Made by a program: the position numbers and the translations under genes. The notes under the pieces were generated by a model, which was not told the DNA's origin, did no database searches, and saw only the letters and a program-made list of their open reading frames with translations. A DNA stretch of 64,000 nt from Pachypanchax playfairii (lineage: Eukaryota > Chordata > Actinopteri > Cyprinodontiformes > Aplocheilidae). This document shows, in pieces, positions 53,201 to 64,000 of this stretch (within the stretch, counting starts at the first letter, position 1; each line of letters opens with the position of its first letter). Location: the NCBI GenBank assembly GCA_006937955.1, contig SSNP01000094.1, forward strand, positions 1,267,753-1,331,752. Reading direction: 5' to 3'.

Positions 53201-56200
53201 GCGTGTGCTGATGAACACAGTCTGAAGAGCTCTGCACCCTTCAGAGTCCTACAGACCTTAGCACTTCCTGTTTTGGAACAGTATGTAGCACTTCATGGCT
53301 GAGTGGGTTTCTCTGAGCCTGAGCTGTGATCCCAGGAGTGATGAATCACTCAAAGACTGAACCAGTTCCATATGAAACTCTACAGATTGGGATGTATTTG
53401 CAGATTTCTTTGTGTCCGTCCAATACTTTTGGCAGTATATTTAATTTTGAGTTTTAGATACAAAAGAATGAATCACCATATTTCTTTAGATTGAGGACCG
53501 TGTGTATCCTGTGATGATCTCATCCTTGCGCTCCCAGTATTTCCTTTCCGGGGAATGTGAAGACAAAACAGGAGCTCGGAAACTGTTGGATTAACAGTGT
53601 TCTGGGATCTGAGGATTTAAAAACATCCTTATGAAATTAGCTTTCTAAGCCCTATATCCTGCAGCCTCACTGAATTATCTCTCTCTTCCTTCAGTGTTCT
53701 GGCTTACCAGCAACCAAATGCCAAGAAACTCCGTCGCATCGCCCAGAAGGCCGAGCAGTTGGCAGCCAAAGGTGTCGTGCCGCGGAGGCAAAGACGGCTG
53801 CTGAACAGACGGCCCGTCGACTCGACAGTCAAGACGGCTGTGACAGAAGCCAATAACAACCCAGACAGAGAATATTACGACATATGGGGACAAGAGCGTG
53901 AGTGGAGTCTGTGTTCTTCTGTAAGCAGCACTGATCCCGTCTAACGCTGCTCGGGTTTCCTTCATTAGAGTCTGAAGAGTAACATCAAGCTCAGATCTTG
54001 TGTTAATGCTCGTGTGGGATCTGAGGAAATACTTTAAAAAAACACTTAGTAATTTAGTGGGAATTTAAATCTACTGAACATTTTTTAACTTTAAAATCCA
54101 AAAAATATCAAATACTACAGAAAATAAAGTGAATCGTTACTCCAGATGGTAATCTAAAACAGACAGCTGGGATCAGAATCTACTTATCGAGTCTGTCTGC
54201 ACCAGGGATGAAATACGACTTTATATAAACAATGAGTTTTTATTAAAACTGAGTGGAGTCTTCCTCGTAGTGCCAACAAAAGGACGGGGGATTTGTTTTG
54301 GGAAACATGATCAAAATGACCCTCTACTGAACTCTCTTCACAGTTTAGTCTCTTTTTAAAGTCCCTTTCTGTTCAGCTGAATGGATTTGCAACCTGATAG
54401 ACTTGTTTTTATTTGAGTTTTGTAAATTGATTCATTTTTTACAGTGTAATACAAAACCATTCCTTTTCTTGTGATTGTAGCCCAAAATTCAGCGAATCCC
54501 TGGCATCTTCAACAAACAGGCAAGAAGCTGATTAAGGTGAGACTGAGCAGTAATGAATTAATTGATTATTCATGTGGATGTTGGAGTGACATTAGTTGTT
54601 TGATCAGCGTCCAGAGAAGCTGAACGAGAAGCCGTCTGTGCTCCCGGCTGTGGAGGTGATTGCTCCCGGTGGATCGTATAATCCAGACTTCTTTTCCCAC
54701 CAGGTAACTCAGACTCTGTGCTGTCAGATATGCAGTGATGTGAAAACATTTCTCAGATCAAACAAATTTAAATATTAGACAAAGATAATGCAGGTAAACA
54801 CAGAATGATGTTTTTAAATGAAGGTGTTTAATAATAAACATCTTCATTTAAAGAGGTCCTTCCATTAAAAACAGTTTTTCTGAGGTTTCTGTTGAGTATT
54901 TTAGCTCCACAGGTGTTCTTACCTTCATAGTGGGTGAAAACAGGTCAACAACTTCTCTTTCAGTTTTAATCTCTCAAAATATGCAGGTGGCGATAAAACC
55001 AGAGTTCTCCCGAGTCTGAACGGCCTGTATCTGTTTTGTCACAACTCCTTTGTTCGTTAGTATTCGTCAGCTCCTGCAGTTGAAACCACGCCTAGCATGC
55101 TGCTGGCTAAAAGCTGTAGCATAAGACGTAAGAAACAGGAAGAGAGAACGTGTGCTGTTGCCATGTGCAGCGGGGCAGGAAACAATATACCTTGCTCTGA
55201 TAGGCTAGTTTGTTAGCCAATCAGAGTTCAGCAAATTCGAATAATGAATATTACTGAGTTGCAGCTCGAAACCAGACGAATCTTGAAGCAGACAGATTGA
55301 AAGGTCTGTAAATCAGTGTTTAATTTTTTTTTTACATATAAAATGTTTCATATTACAGGTTAATACTTAAGAAATAGCCACAAAAGCCTGAAATTTTTGT
55401 GAAATGGCCTGTTTAAAAACAACATTCTGTGTTTTTTGTGTCATAATTTTCTATAAATTATGTTTGATGAACTGAAACATTTGTGTGACAAACAGAAAAA
55501 TAAGAAATTGTTCAGGGAGCAAACACATCACCCTTTAAGTAAATCTTCACTTAATTATCTGGCATGACGTTGGAGGAGCTGACTGCCTGTCTGTGTTTTA
55601 ACCCAGGCGTTGCTTGAAGAAGCTCATCAGGTGGAGGTGAAGAAAAAGAAGCAAGAAGACAAATTAGAGAAGCAGCTGGCTGTCAAGCAAGAAGACAAAG
55701 CTACAGAGGTGCAGATGATTCGTCACACCTGCTTTTTATTATCATTATATTTGTTTAAACTTTGTTTTAATGGAAGTTGTTGGTCCATCTTTTCAGGAAA
55801 CAACATTTTGTGAACAAGTGGAAGGTTTGATAGAGGATGAGGAGGATGACGAAGTCTCAGCTCCTAACAAGGAGGTTGAGGAAGCAGCGGCGGCTGGGAT
55901 CGCAGTGACGGACAAGAAGACTGAAAGACAAAGAAAAAAGGAGAAAGCAGAAAAAATAAAGGTACAAAAACTAAAACGTCGAATTATTCAAGTTCATCAC
56001 TGCTTCTACATTTTGTCTGTTTTTAAGTAAATAATAAATTAAGGGCATTTTATTGTGAGCATCTTTAACAAATATTGAGAAACAAAGACATTAAAGGAGG
56101 TTTAGAGGAAGACCAAAGAGGAGAAATATGGATGTAGAGAAGGAGGACATGAGCTTTGTTGGTGTGAGAGAAGACGATGGAGACGGATGACTTGCTGTTC

Positions 56201-59200
56201 GAATCCTGACATCCGACACTCCAAGAGATCAATTCTCTTATCCTTTATTTCATTTCACCATCTTAAAGCAGTACAAAATACATTTTAAAACTTTAATCTA
56301 CAGTTATGAAACTTGTCTAAGTGGATACTCACCGAAAAACATGTTCATCTTCATATTAGACACTCTGGACGTCTCTGGTCCTCCTATATTACACTTAATA
56401 ACTTCAGTAATTCGGGTCGCAGCAGGAAGTGGTGTTCTGGTGATTTATGCTGCCCTGATGAAAAATGCCTCTATAGTACGAATTAACAACTTATTTCATA
56501 ACAAGATGTTATTAGAAGTTTATACAGTATTCTTGTTTATGGTGAGTGTTTCCTGTTAATTATTTAAACATATTTTTATGATCCTTCTCTGATATTTTCT
56601 ATATAAAAGCCCTCTGGGTCCTTATCGGCCATTGTTGGGTCCTTCTCCTCTGGGTGTGTCCAAACATTTGCCTGTCGCTCTGACAATACAAAGAAAGTAA
56701 AAATAACATCATATTTAGTGTTTCTGTCCTGGGAGAATTTATTTGATAGATAAAATGTATTTATGGAAAAATATAGAAAGAAAAAGTTAATTATAAATCT
56801 GTTTATTTAAGTCAAGACTGTAGAACGGCACATATGCAGAAGGAATCGGTAGCACATCTCAACAGGTAGCATGTTTCTGCAGAACACCGGTTCCAGCAAC
56901 GGCCGTCTGAGACACGGCTGCAGAAAAGTTATTTAGTACTGATTTAAAGTGCAGGTTGCAGGTTAAACCAATGTTAAGATAAATTTATTAGGAACTGGTT
57001 CTAAATACATAAATCACTCCTAAATATAATATTTAGAACTCTTGAGTTGTTTTTGTTGGAAGATTAACCTCCAGACCAGAAGTGACGTAGACGACGAGAG
57101 ACCCGTCAGCTCCATCAGTAGAAAACTAGAACCACAGCGCTCTCCAGCGAGGCTGTGAAAACCTACCCTGGTCTCACCTACTCAAACAAAAAACATTGCT
57201 AAGCGAAGCTAGCATTAGCTAACTTGTGCTAACATCTTTCAGTTGTCTGAGTGTTTCAAGCTAGCCTTACTGCTTATTTAACAACCCACATATCATGTTG
57301 CATCTAATTTTTTATATTGTTCTTGCAACAAAATTGGTAATTAGCAGTTTGCACAACAAGACTTAGAGATATTACTGACAGATTCCACCTGCGTAGCGCT
57401 GAGCCTCTGATGGATCTGTTACCCTGGCTCCCGCCCGCTGCAGAAGCAGCAGCTGATATCTGGATGGTAATCCTCCGGTCTGAAGTGAGCTCTACAAATA
57501 GTTGCATTTTTTATAGTCGAGGCAGAAGTGAAATCTCTTTTCAGCTGGACGAAACGCACCGAGGTACGGAAGATGGCTCCAGACACAATAATTTACCACT
57601 TTAAGACAAATTAATACAATCCAAAACTAGTGAACACACTGACTCTCAATAACACGACCGCTCGCTACACGGGGCTGAGGCAGCGTTTGACTCCCTTCAC
57701 TTACGTCACAGGTCCAGATTACGAAACTTTAAAATTAAATATCTGTGGTGTTATGTAAAAACAAAAATACCCCCAATAAACATTTCAAATAGTAATTTTG
57801 GGCAACATGTCATATGCATTTAAGAACATATTTAACCTGCAACTAGAGGCCTGCGCGGGACGGAATTTCCAGTCCCGCTCCGGCCATATTTTGTCCCGTT
57901 CCCGCCATATTTTGTCCCGCTCCCGCCCGCAATTCCCGCATGATTCAGACGTTCCCGTTATTTCTCTCGAAAGTTCTTGTCTTTGGCTTGGGTTATTAAA
58001 TGCTGAGCTTAGAGCATACCACTGACCGATCATACTGCTGAAGCACTAGCTACGTTTACATGCGCCAAATTTCCCCAATCTGATTAAAATCTTGGTCGAT
58101 CTGAATTCCCAAATCCCTGTTTACATGGACACTAACTGAAATGATCTGATCATGCCATGAGTACACATGCACCAAGCACTCAATCAGGTTAAATGAGTTG
58201 AGCATGCGCACAGCGAGTTGTCTTTCCAGGGGAAGAAAAAAGTAAACAAACTCCGTCCTTTCTGCACGTCTTTCCCGCCCCATCGTGTGCTCGAGCTGAC
58301 TCACGTTTTCCCCAATATGGACCTTCTGCAGGTGATTACCTTTATGTTTGGGTTTTTACTGGTCGCATTAACCAAGCTAGAGGCTGAATACATATTGCTA
58401 CTGCTCCTCCACCACAGGAGAGGAGAGCAGGATGACAGGATGACTGCACCAGCAGACCACTTCTGTTTACCTCCCGCTATGTTTCCTACTTGGGTCTGCG
58501 AAAGCAGAAAGACGTCACGCTGAAGTTGTACACATGCGCAGTGGGCTTTTTTCACCCTTTCTTTCCGAATGGGTGTGTACATGCACGTCTATCCGAATGA
58601 AGATCGGACAAAACCACCCCTCTCGATCGGAAGTAAATTTCATTCTGATCAGGCTGCATCGGATCAAAACATTCTGATTGACGTGTTTACATGACGTATT
58701 TTTTATCCGATTGGGCGTTTATTCCGATTAAATGTGCCCATGTAAACGTAGCCACTGAGGGCTTCACTTGATGAGCTTTCTTCTGCCATGATCGGAGAAC
58801 AACAAACATGGAGGAGCAGAATCGGAAATGAGATAACATCCGCAAATGTAGACATCTCAAAATGTTTTTATTAATACCAAATAAAATATCTAGCACAATT
58901 TATACATGGTATAGATGAATTAATAATTTATAATTTCTATTTTAGTTTTAGTTTTAGTTTGCGGGACTGCAGCTTATCACCGCTCCGCCCGCTCCCGCAT
59001 TGTGCACTCCCGCGCCCGCAATGAGCTTTCTCTATTTGTCCCGCGCCGCATTGCTTTGCGTCGGGTCCCGCAGGACTCCCGCGAGAGTGCAGGGCTCTAC
59101 CTGCAACCTGCACTTTAAGTTTTCAGAGCCTCCCATTAATTCCATGATCTTTTCGAACACGATAGACATACTGGTAGTTTAATATGTCGTTCTTAAACTT

Positions 59201-61316
59201 TAAGTCCTAATGAGGATTTTGATGATGTAATATGTAAAACATTAGATCTAAAAGTTGGTGTTTAATGTCCAAAAACCTGCAAATTATCGAGGGTGTGTTG
59301 AGAGCGCGAGTCTAAAAATACAACTGACTTTTTTTTTAATTGCAGGTTTAAAGATCTAACAATTAAAAACAATGTGGAAAATGTTGGAAATGATCTTGAT
59401 ATCAGCTCTGAAGGTTTCCAGCAAGCACTTTCAAAAAGTTCCTAAATTTATTATCTAAATATTTCCTTTGATTCCAGGAGCAGCAGCGGCTTGCCAGCAG
59501 ACGACAGACTGCCAGGCAGCAACAGCTCTTTCAGCTTCGCTCCATCAAGGCCTCCATCAAACAACAGGAACAAAAAACAAAGAACAAACACACGCAACGC
59601 AAAGCCAAGCAGGAGGCCCAGAAAGCTCAGCCCAGACGCCTCGGAAAACTCAAGTAAAATACCTGTTTTACATAAACGCTTCCTTTCTGTGCTTCATGCA
59701 GGTTTGTGAAACAGTATCTGTGTGTGAGGATTTAATGCTCCAGAGCTGAACAAGGCTGCAGTTTATACAGACAAAAATGTTGGTGCCCTTTTTGATGAAG
59801 ACTCAGTCTGAAAAAAATCTTGTTTTTTTGGACATATCTTAAGAAAATTAAGCTCAAAATGGCATTTGTGAGTATTTCTGCATTCAAATCGCTGTGAATA
59901 AGTAGCAGATGTAAAAATGCATCTAAAAAAGAGTGCGTTTGTGACATAGAAAAGCCACTGGGTGGGCCACACGCTCCCGCTAGCTGTAAGCTAGCATAAA
60001 CAGAGAACTCTCAGCAACAGGAGGATCCTCCATGCTAACGGTTCCACCCACAACACAGAGACAAATTACTAATGAGCTACCGCCACTATGCAGAAACTAC
60101 TTCCTAGAAATGCCCTAATAATAATTTAAAGACCCCTGAGACTCTTTAAAATGGCTCAAAAGAGGATCAGAGTGGGTCTTTAGATATCTAGATGTCTTCA
60201 TGAGTGATGCAGGATGGAGCAGGAGATGGACTGATGGATTGGGGCTTCGTCTTCAGTGATGAGAGAGCTGCTTCAGTCTGTAGTGAAGAAGGAACTGAGC
60301 TGAAAAGCAAAACTCTCAGTTTATTCGTCTGTCCACGTTCAGATCCTCAGTCAGTCATCAGATCTGGATCCTGGTTACAAGAGGCTGAAAGGATCTTCCT
60401 CTGCAGGACGGCCAGGCTCAGCTTTATTCAACTTGGATAAGCAGATGAAGACTGATGGAGTTTGATAGTTTGGACATGCTCGGTTCTTTTATTAGAACAA
60501 TTCTTTGATTATTCTCCTGCGTTTAATCTGAAACGTTTTACAGAATTTTTTTCTCTTACTGTAAAAATTTAAGGAGACAATAAAACAGAAAAGCTTCTAT
60601 TATTATTATTGATGATAATAATAATAATATTGTTTGCTTTTCTTCCTGTTTTTACAGATTCCAGGCTCCAGATCTGGACGTGCAGTTAAGCGACGAACTA
60701 GCTGGTTCCCTGCGACAACTCAAGGTATTTTACATCATTTACTTTTGTTTCTTTATCATTTTTTGTAATATTTCTTATTAAGGACACTGTTAATCTGTAA
60801 TAGCTGTTTATTTGATTGATGGATTTTCTATTGCACTCTGTACTGTTTCATTCTAAGCTCATTACACAGTAACGACCCCCGTAGCGAGGACAGACACAGT
60901 TTGATCAATATTTAAAGTTTTTATCCGTTTTTTTTATTTTTTCACTTTGCATAAAACCTTTTGAGTCCTTACTATTTGACCTGAATTTAGTTTTCCGAGT
61001 GGTAAATGAGTTTTCATCACAGCGGAGTGACTTTGGTGTCACATGGATTCGTCTCTTTTACCCCTAATTCTTGTAATGTCTCAACTCTACAGCCAGAGGG
61101 CAGCGTCCTCAAGGACCGCTTCAAGAGTCTGCAGAAGAGGAATCTGATAGAACCAAGAGAAAGAGCCAAGTAAGAGCATCACCTTTAATCTTACAATGAT
61201 CAACCCACACAAGTGAACTGTGTCAAACACGTTTTCACTCTTTGTTGTCTTTTAGATTCAAGAGAAGACTCAAGCTGAAGTATGTGGAGAAGAGAGCGTT
61301 TAAAGAGATCACATAA
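50245..61316 (+). CDS. nop53: Ribosome biogenesis protein NOP53 (GLTSCR2/PICT1), complete
   Basis: Twelve coding exons: 50245-50450, 52765-52841, 52947-53046, 53695-53897, 54481-54536, 54608-54703, 55607-55708, 55797-55961, 59478-59653, 60658-60724, 61093-61169, 61256-61316. They sum to 1386 bases, 461 residues; the human protein is 478. All borders are AG/GT and keep frame. Conserved blocks are EVFLDDVRHQQRTTGGLLSE, LRIDLIL, NAKKLRR, YYDIWG, PAVEVIAPGGSYNP, KTERQRKKEKAEK, FQAPDLDVQLSDELAGSLR, LKDRFKSLQKRNLIEPRERA and the C-terminus VEKRAFKEIT. NOP53 is a nucleolar 60S assembly factor that brings the RNA exosome and Mtr4 helicase to pre-60S particles for ITS2 trimming; in mammals it also affects p53 through RPL11. 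Lys/Arg-rich tracts fit nucleolar location. An in-frame ATG at 50206 would add 13 residues. I chose 50245 because its start resembles the family (MAAARRAKR) and sits in a strong initiation context. AATAAA at 61332. Confidence 0.96.
50709..50780 (+). repeat. Short hAT-like MITE remnant, second copy (nop53 intron 1)
   Basis: cagggttctgcaacctgcgg followed by ggggccac and tcttcag-like blocks matches the minus strand of 590-712. Confidence 0.4.
50790..52760. other. nop53 intron 1 remainder
   Basis: No RNA gene or classifiable element seen. A C-run lies at 51576-51586. Confidence 0.45.
54852..55412. mobile_element. TTAA-flanked MITE family C, inverted full copy (561 bp) in nop53 intron 6
   Basis: TTAA at 54848-54851 and 55413-55416; ends AGAGGTCC and GGCCTGT. 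The body is the reverse complement of 22877-23472 (shared blocks gtgttcttaccttcatagtg, ctgaacggcctgtatctg, ggcaggaaacaatatacctt, attcgaataatgaatatt). Confidence 0.88.
56267..56943. mobile_element. TTAA-flanked repeat family A, full copy 4 (677 bp) in nop53 intron 8
   Basis: Flanking TTAA at 56263-56266 and 56944-56947. Terminal inverted repeats are AGCAGTACAAAATA at the left and, on the opposite strand, ATCAGTACTAAATA at the right. It contains the 56341-56559 open frame with splice-like borders. The copies at 4687, 7190 and 35734 share its body. A TTAA target suggests a piggyBac or Kolobok origin; no transposase is seen. Confidence 0.85.
56950..57835. other. nop53 intron 8 segment, probably repeat-derived
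   Basis: No gene seen. gaagtgacgta at 57079 and the inverse ttacgtcac at 57702 could be the ends of another element, but no target duplication was found. Confidence 0.3.
57844..59099. mobile_element. hAT transposon remnant, 1256 bp including a nested insertion
   Basis: Left end TAGAGGCCTGCGCGGGAC; right end on the other strand TAGAGCCCTGCACTC with a nearby GCGGGA. A perfect 8-bp target duplication CCTGCAAC stands at 57836-57843 and 59100-59107. Sub-terminal gtcccgctcccgc repeats occur at both ends. No hAT transposase similarity is seen. Without the nested element it is about 550 bp, so it is non-autonomous. Confidence 0.9.
58048..58753. mobile_element. PIF/Harbinger-like element nested in the hAT element (706 bp)
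   Basis: Inverted ends: left AGCTACGTTTACATGCGCC and right, on the other strand, GGCTACGTTTACATGGGCAC. It is flanked by a 3-bp duplication ACT (58045-58047, 58754-58756), in keeping with Harbinger-type insertion. An inner frame (58317-58523) with LEAEYILLLLLHHRR resembles the acidic-Leu-Arg N-terminal stretch of fish Harbinger transposases, but the catalytic core is absent. Confidence 0.8.
60140..60430 (+). mobile_element. LINE family B fragment, copy 3 (nop53 intron 9)
   Basis: Sequence reads gtagtgaagaaggaactgag, ctgtccacgttcag, tggttacaagaggctgaaag and aggacggccaggctcagc. This is the sense strand of the region seen inverted at 21960-22190. Frames are broken by stops and shifts. Confidence 0.7.
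60598..60630. repeat. (TTA/ATA)n microsatellite before nop53 exon 10
   Basis: attattatt and aataataat units arranged as an imperfect inverted pair just upstream of the acceptor at 60657. Confidence 0.75.
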
Positions 61317-61345
61317 ATCACTTCAATGTTAAATAAAATGTAACC
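61317..61345 (+). terminator. nop53: nop53 poly(A) signal
   Basis: AATAAA at 61332-61337, 16 bases after the stop codon, implies a very short 3' UTR. A GT-rich downstream element is not obvious, and a more distal site is possible. Confidence 0.55.
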
Positions 61346-61379
61346 AACCTTGAAGTCTTTGATTTATTTTATTTTATTT

Positions 61380-64000
61380 TGAACATTCCGGTAATTCTAC
61401 AGACTTTTGTCCTCTATAATATAGAGACAATGGTATTAAAGAGTTTTTATTGTAGAGTTAAGTGTCAGTGTTTCACTGTGTTCTGCCTGTATAAAAGTCA
61501 GTCTGTTCTGCTTAGAGTCTTATTTTAGGTTTGTGAAATTACCCTCAGCAGCATCATGTACCTCAGTACTGTTAAAGCTTATTTCAGCAGTATTTTTACA
61601 TCTTCCTAAACATTTAAACTGTGATGCAGGTCAATCCTGAAGTTCTGAGATAAACAGCATCAGCTGACATGAAACAAAATCAGCAAAATATAGAAAGAAG
61701 AAAAATTAAATGGGGAAAAAAATCTGCATTTGTTAAATCCTCATGTTTAAAGTTTTTTTTTTTAATCATGTTAGGATTTAGGAAATTGGCAAGTTTAGTG
61801 TCCTATCTATTATCTATCTATTATCTATTAGTCACTATTAAAATTAATCTTTTTACATGTAGCATTTTTCCCACCAGTGAACTACATTAAGAACACTGTT
61901 GATGCTTCTGTGCTGCAACTTTTAGCAGATTGTCCTCATGTCATGAGTTATTTAAACATTTCATCTTAAAACTGTTTAGCGGGCCACATAAATGTTTATG
62001 AACTATCGCCAAAGTAAAAAAAAAATCTATTCAAAATTTTGTCATCAGTCACTGAGAACTTGAAAGTCACAGCTGTGATATTGTTTTGAATGAATAACTT
62101 GTGTCAGAGCAGAATGGAACAAAATAAGTTAAAGAAAAACAATGGACGAACTTATTAAAAGGAGAGTTGACTGCATGTTATGAGAGAAGCTGTTTAGAGC
62201 TTTGAATATGTCCACAAAATGTTTCTTTGAAGTATAAAAGTGTTTTTCTTTTACTTGTTTTAGCTGTTAAACCTTGAACACTTTCCATTTGACACTTCGG
62301 ATCCCTGTAAGCAGCATTACATCTTTGATCCCTCCATCATATATTCTATAACATATTAACAGTCACATGAAGCTCTTATAAAAGCAGCATGTCTCTTTTG
62401 TTGGCCAAGCAAAGCATCTTTCAATCACCACATCCTCAACCAGGGAAACTGATTTCAATCTGGTTTTATTAGTGGTTTGATTTGAACTACGTTAAAGGTC
62501 AAATTATGGGACGGGGACGGTTTCCTCCAGAAATGGGTCAACTGGTATGTAACACTAAAATTTGTTAATTCTAAAATATATTGGTACATTTTTCATTGTC
62601 CTGGCTGCACACAGCCTCAAGTGCCTGACAATTAATACACTTTTTTTTTACATCTTAAACCAAAAATACTGTCAACATCCACTGAAATTTTAGGTGAAGT
62701 ATTTAGATATGATGTTTACTGTTCAGCTCATGAGTATTTAAGACAAAAGATTCATTCTGAGGATTAGATTTGATCATTAGTTTGATATAAATATCTGATC
62801 ATGTTGGATTAATTGACTTGCTTTGTTGAAGGAAAGCGTGTCATCGAGTTTCTGTTCTTAGGAAAGTAAATTCTCTTAACAGAACTGGAAACATTTTTAC
62901 ACTCAGAATTCTAAATGTATTTCTGCTTTAATCTCACTATAAACCTTTTCTTAAATGTTTCAAAATCATTTCATGGATTAGTAAATGTTTTTAGGTCAGT
63001 ACATGAACATTATGAGATAGGACTGAGACAAAATCCACCAGTTCAAAAAGGTGCCTGTCCATCACCTTATAGGGACATAACGTTAGAGAAATAGTCTTGC
63101 TGCAGAGACAGATTACAGCAAAGATGTCTGTTTATTTTCCCTCCTCTCTGCCTTCCTCTCCTCACGTGTGAGGCACGGTACTGCCAGATTGTCTTGACAT
63201 GGGGCCGTACAGATTATGTGTCTGCGCAGCCGCTCATTACTGAATAGATTACAACTCCTGTGGTCAGAGGGGAGCTGGCGAGTGACAGAGGAAGTCATTC
63301 AAACATCCAGTAAAGCAAAGATCGCAGAGTGTGACTAAAAGATGTGTGAGATTCTTTGTTGGAACTTGATGGTTTTCAGACAGAAAACCTACTTCTTTCT
63401 AACCTCCTCTTGGAGATAACTAATGTCAAACTAATGTTAAGGTTCAATTCATACAATGATTTGATTAGAATTATAGAATTAAATTCAGTTGTTGAAACAT
63501 TTATGTTTTAATACTGAGCACTAATGTTCACTTAGCATTAAAAATTCTTGAGACTTTTGATGTAAAAATAAGAAATTGTAGTCGATATCAGCTAAATTCT
63601 AAAGTTTTCTACTTTGAACTGTTTTGTTTAATACTGGGCAGCTGTTGCTACTTCCTGGAGAAAAAGACACCTACCACAGCTGAGCTTTGCTCCTTTGTGT
63701 CACAACCACTATACTGATGCAACTTAAGTGCTTTATGATCAATTGACTTTAAAATAAACAGATTTTTTGTGCTTCTGTGTTATAAACTTCAATTGGTAAT
63801 TGAATTAATGTCAACAGCTGACCTGAGTTAGGAATAAAACTGTTAATCAGTGATTTATATGTATTAAAAATGTTTGATCCATAAATAGAGCAGTGCATTT
63901 CATAAACAGCCTCCTCATCAAGCTGTTTATGTTTTGACATCATGAGCTGAAGAGGACATCTAACAAATGATAAACAGTACCTTGCTGTCATGAAACTTCT
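61380..64000. other. Intergenic DNA to the window end
   Basis: No gene, tRNA or classifiable transposon seen. A short imperfect tatctatta array lies at 61803-61830. Open frames are below about 80 codons with no similarity. Confidence 0.45.

Noticed and set aside
57304..57604. Open frames on both strands in nop53 intron 8
   Set aside because: No splice-compatible role in nop53, no similarity, and surrounding sequence looks repeat-derived.
61669..61890. 73-codon plus-strand frame after nop53
   Set aside because: AT-rich Lys/Ile/Leu translation including part of a tetramer array; no similarity.

Overview
The window is vertebrate nuclear DNA, almost certainly from a teleost fish. It is AT-rich, with genes split into short exons by GT-AG introns, and dense in fish-type transposon remnants and microsatellites. 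No bacterial-style operons, CRISPR arrays or phage are present. The protein-coding content is small: the 3' part of a proteasome alpha-6 gene, a complete otx5/crx-type homeobox gene, two tandem histone H3.3 genes (plus an apparent assembly duplicate) and a complete nop53 gene. An OTX/CRX-class gene and NOP53 also lie close together on human 19q13.3, which supports reading the homeobox gene as the fish otx5/crx orthologue.

Layout. 1-3800: last four coding exons of psma6 (+), with a hAT MITE in an intron. 3.8-17.1 kb: gene-free, with a Tc1/mariner fossil (5988-7123), a TTAA-flanked repeat, other fish repeats and simple repeats including GATAC, AAAC, AAACT/TTAAC and telomere-like units. 17.1-19.9 kb: otx5/crx-like gene (+), three coding exons encoding 296 aa, preceded by long polypyrimidine and GA tracts. 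20-39.3 kb: about 19 kb of gene-free DNA holding non-LTR retrotransposon fragments, a TTAA-flanked MITE family, possible solo LTRs, a 36-bp minisatellite and an AGAAT array. 39.3-49.7 kb: histone H3.3 tandem pair on the minus strand. 50.2-61.3 kb: nop53 (+), 12 coding exons encoding 461 aa, with large introns loaded with transposons, including a Harbinger-like element nested inside a hAT element. 61.4-64 kb: no gene seen.

The most important structural observation is that 40151-44174 and 44185-48208 are the same 4024 bases at a fixed 4034-base offset, separated by a run of 10 Ns. Both junctions fall inside exon 3 of the two H3.3 paralogues. The simplest reading is that two overlapping contigs were joined end to end without merging. 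The locus then has two H3.3 genes, and the third, gapped copy at 43926-44464 is artificial. The two real genes share an identical 110-bp intron although their other introns and flanks are unrelated, which points to recent gene conversion.

The most unusual biology is a TTAA-flanked repeat family (best copies 35734-36324 and 56267-56943) that carries an exon-like membrane-protein segment bounded by splice consensus. I did not find a new enzymatic system. The genes are ordinary vertebrate housekeeping and developmental genes and act independently: protein degradation, photoreceptor/pineal transcription, chromatin and ribosome biogenesis.
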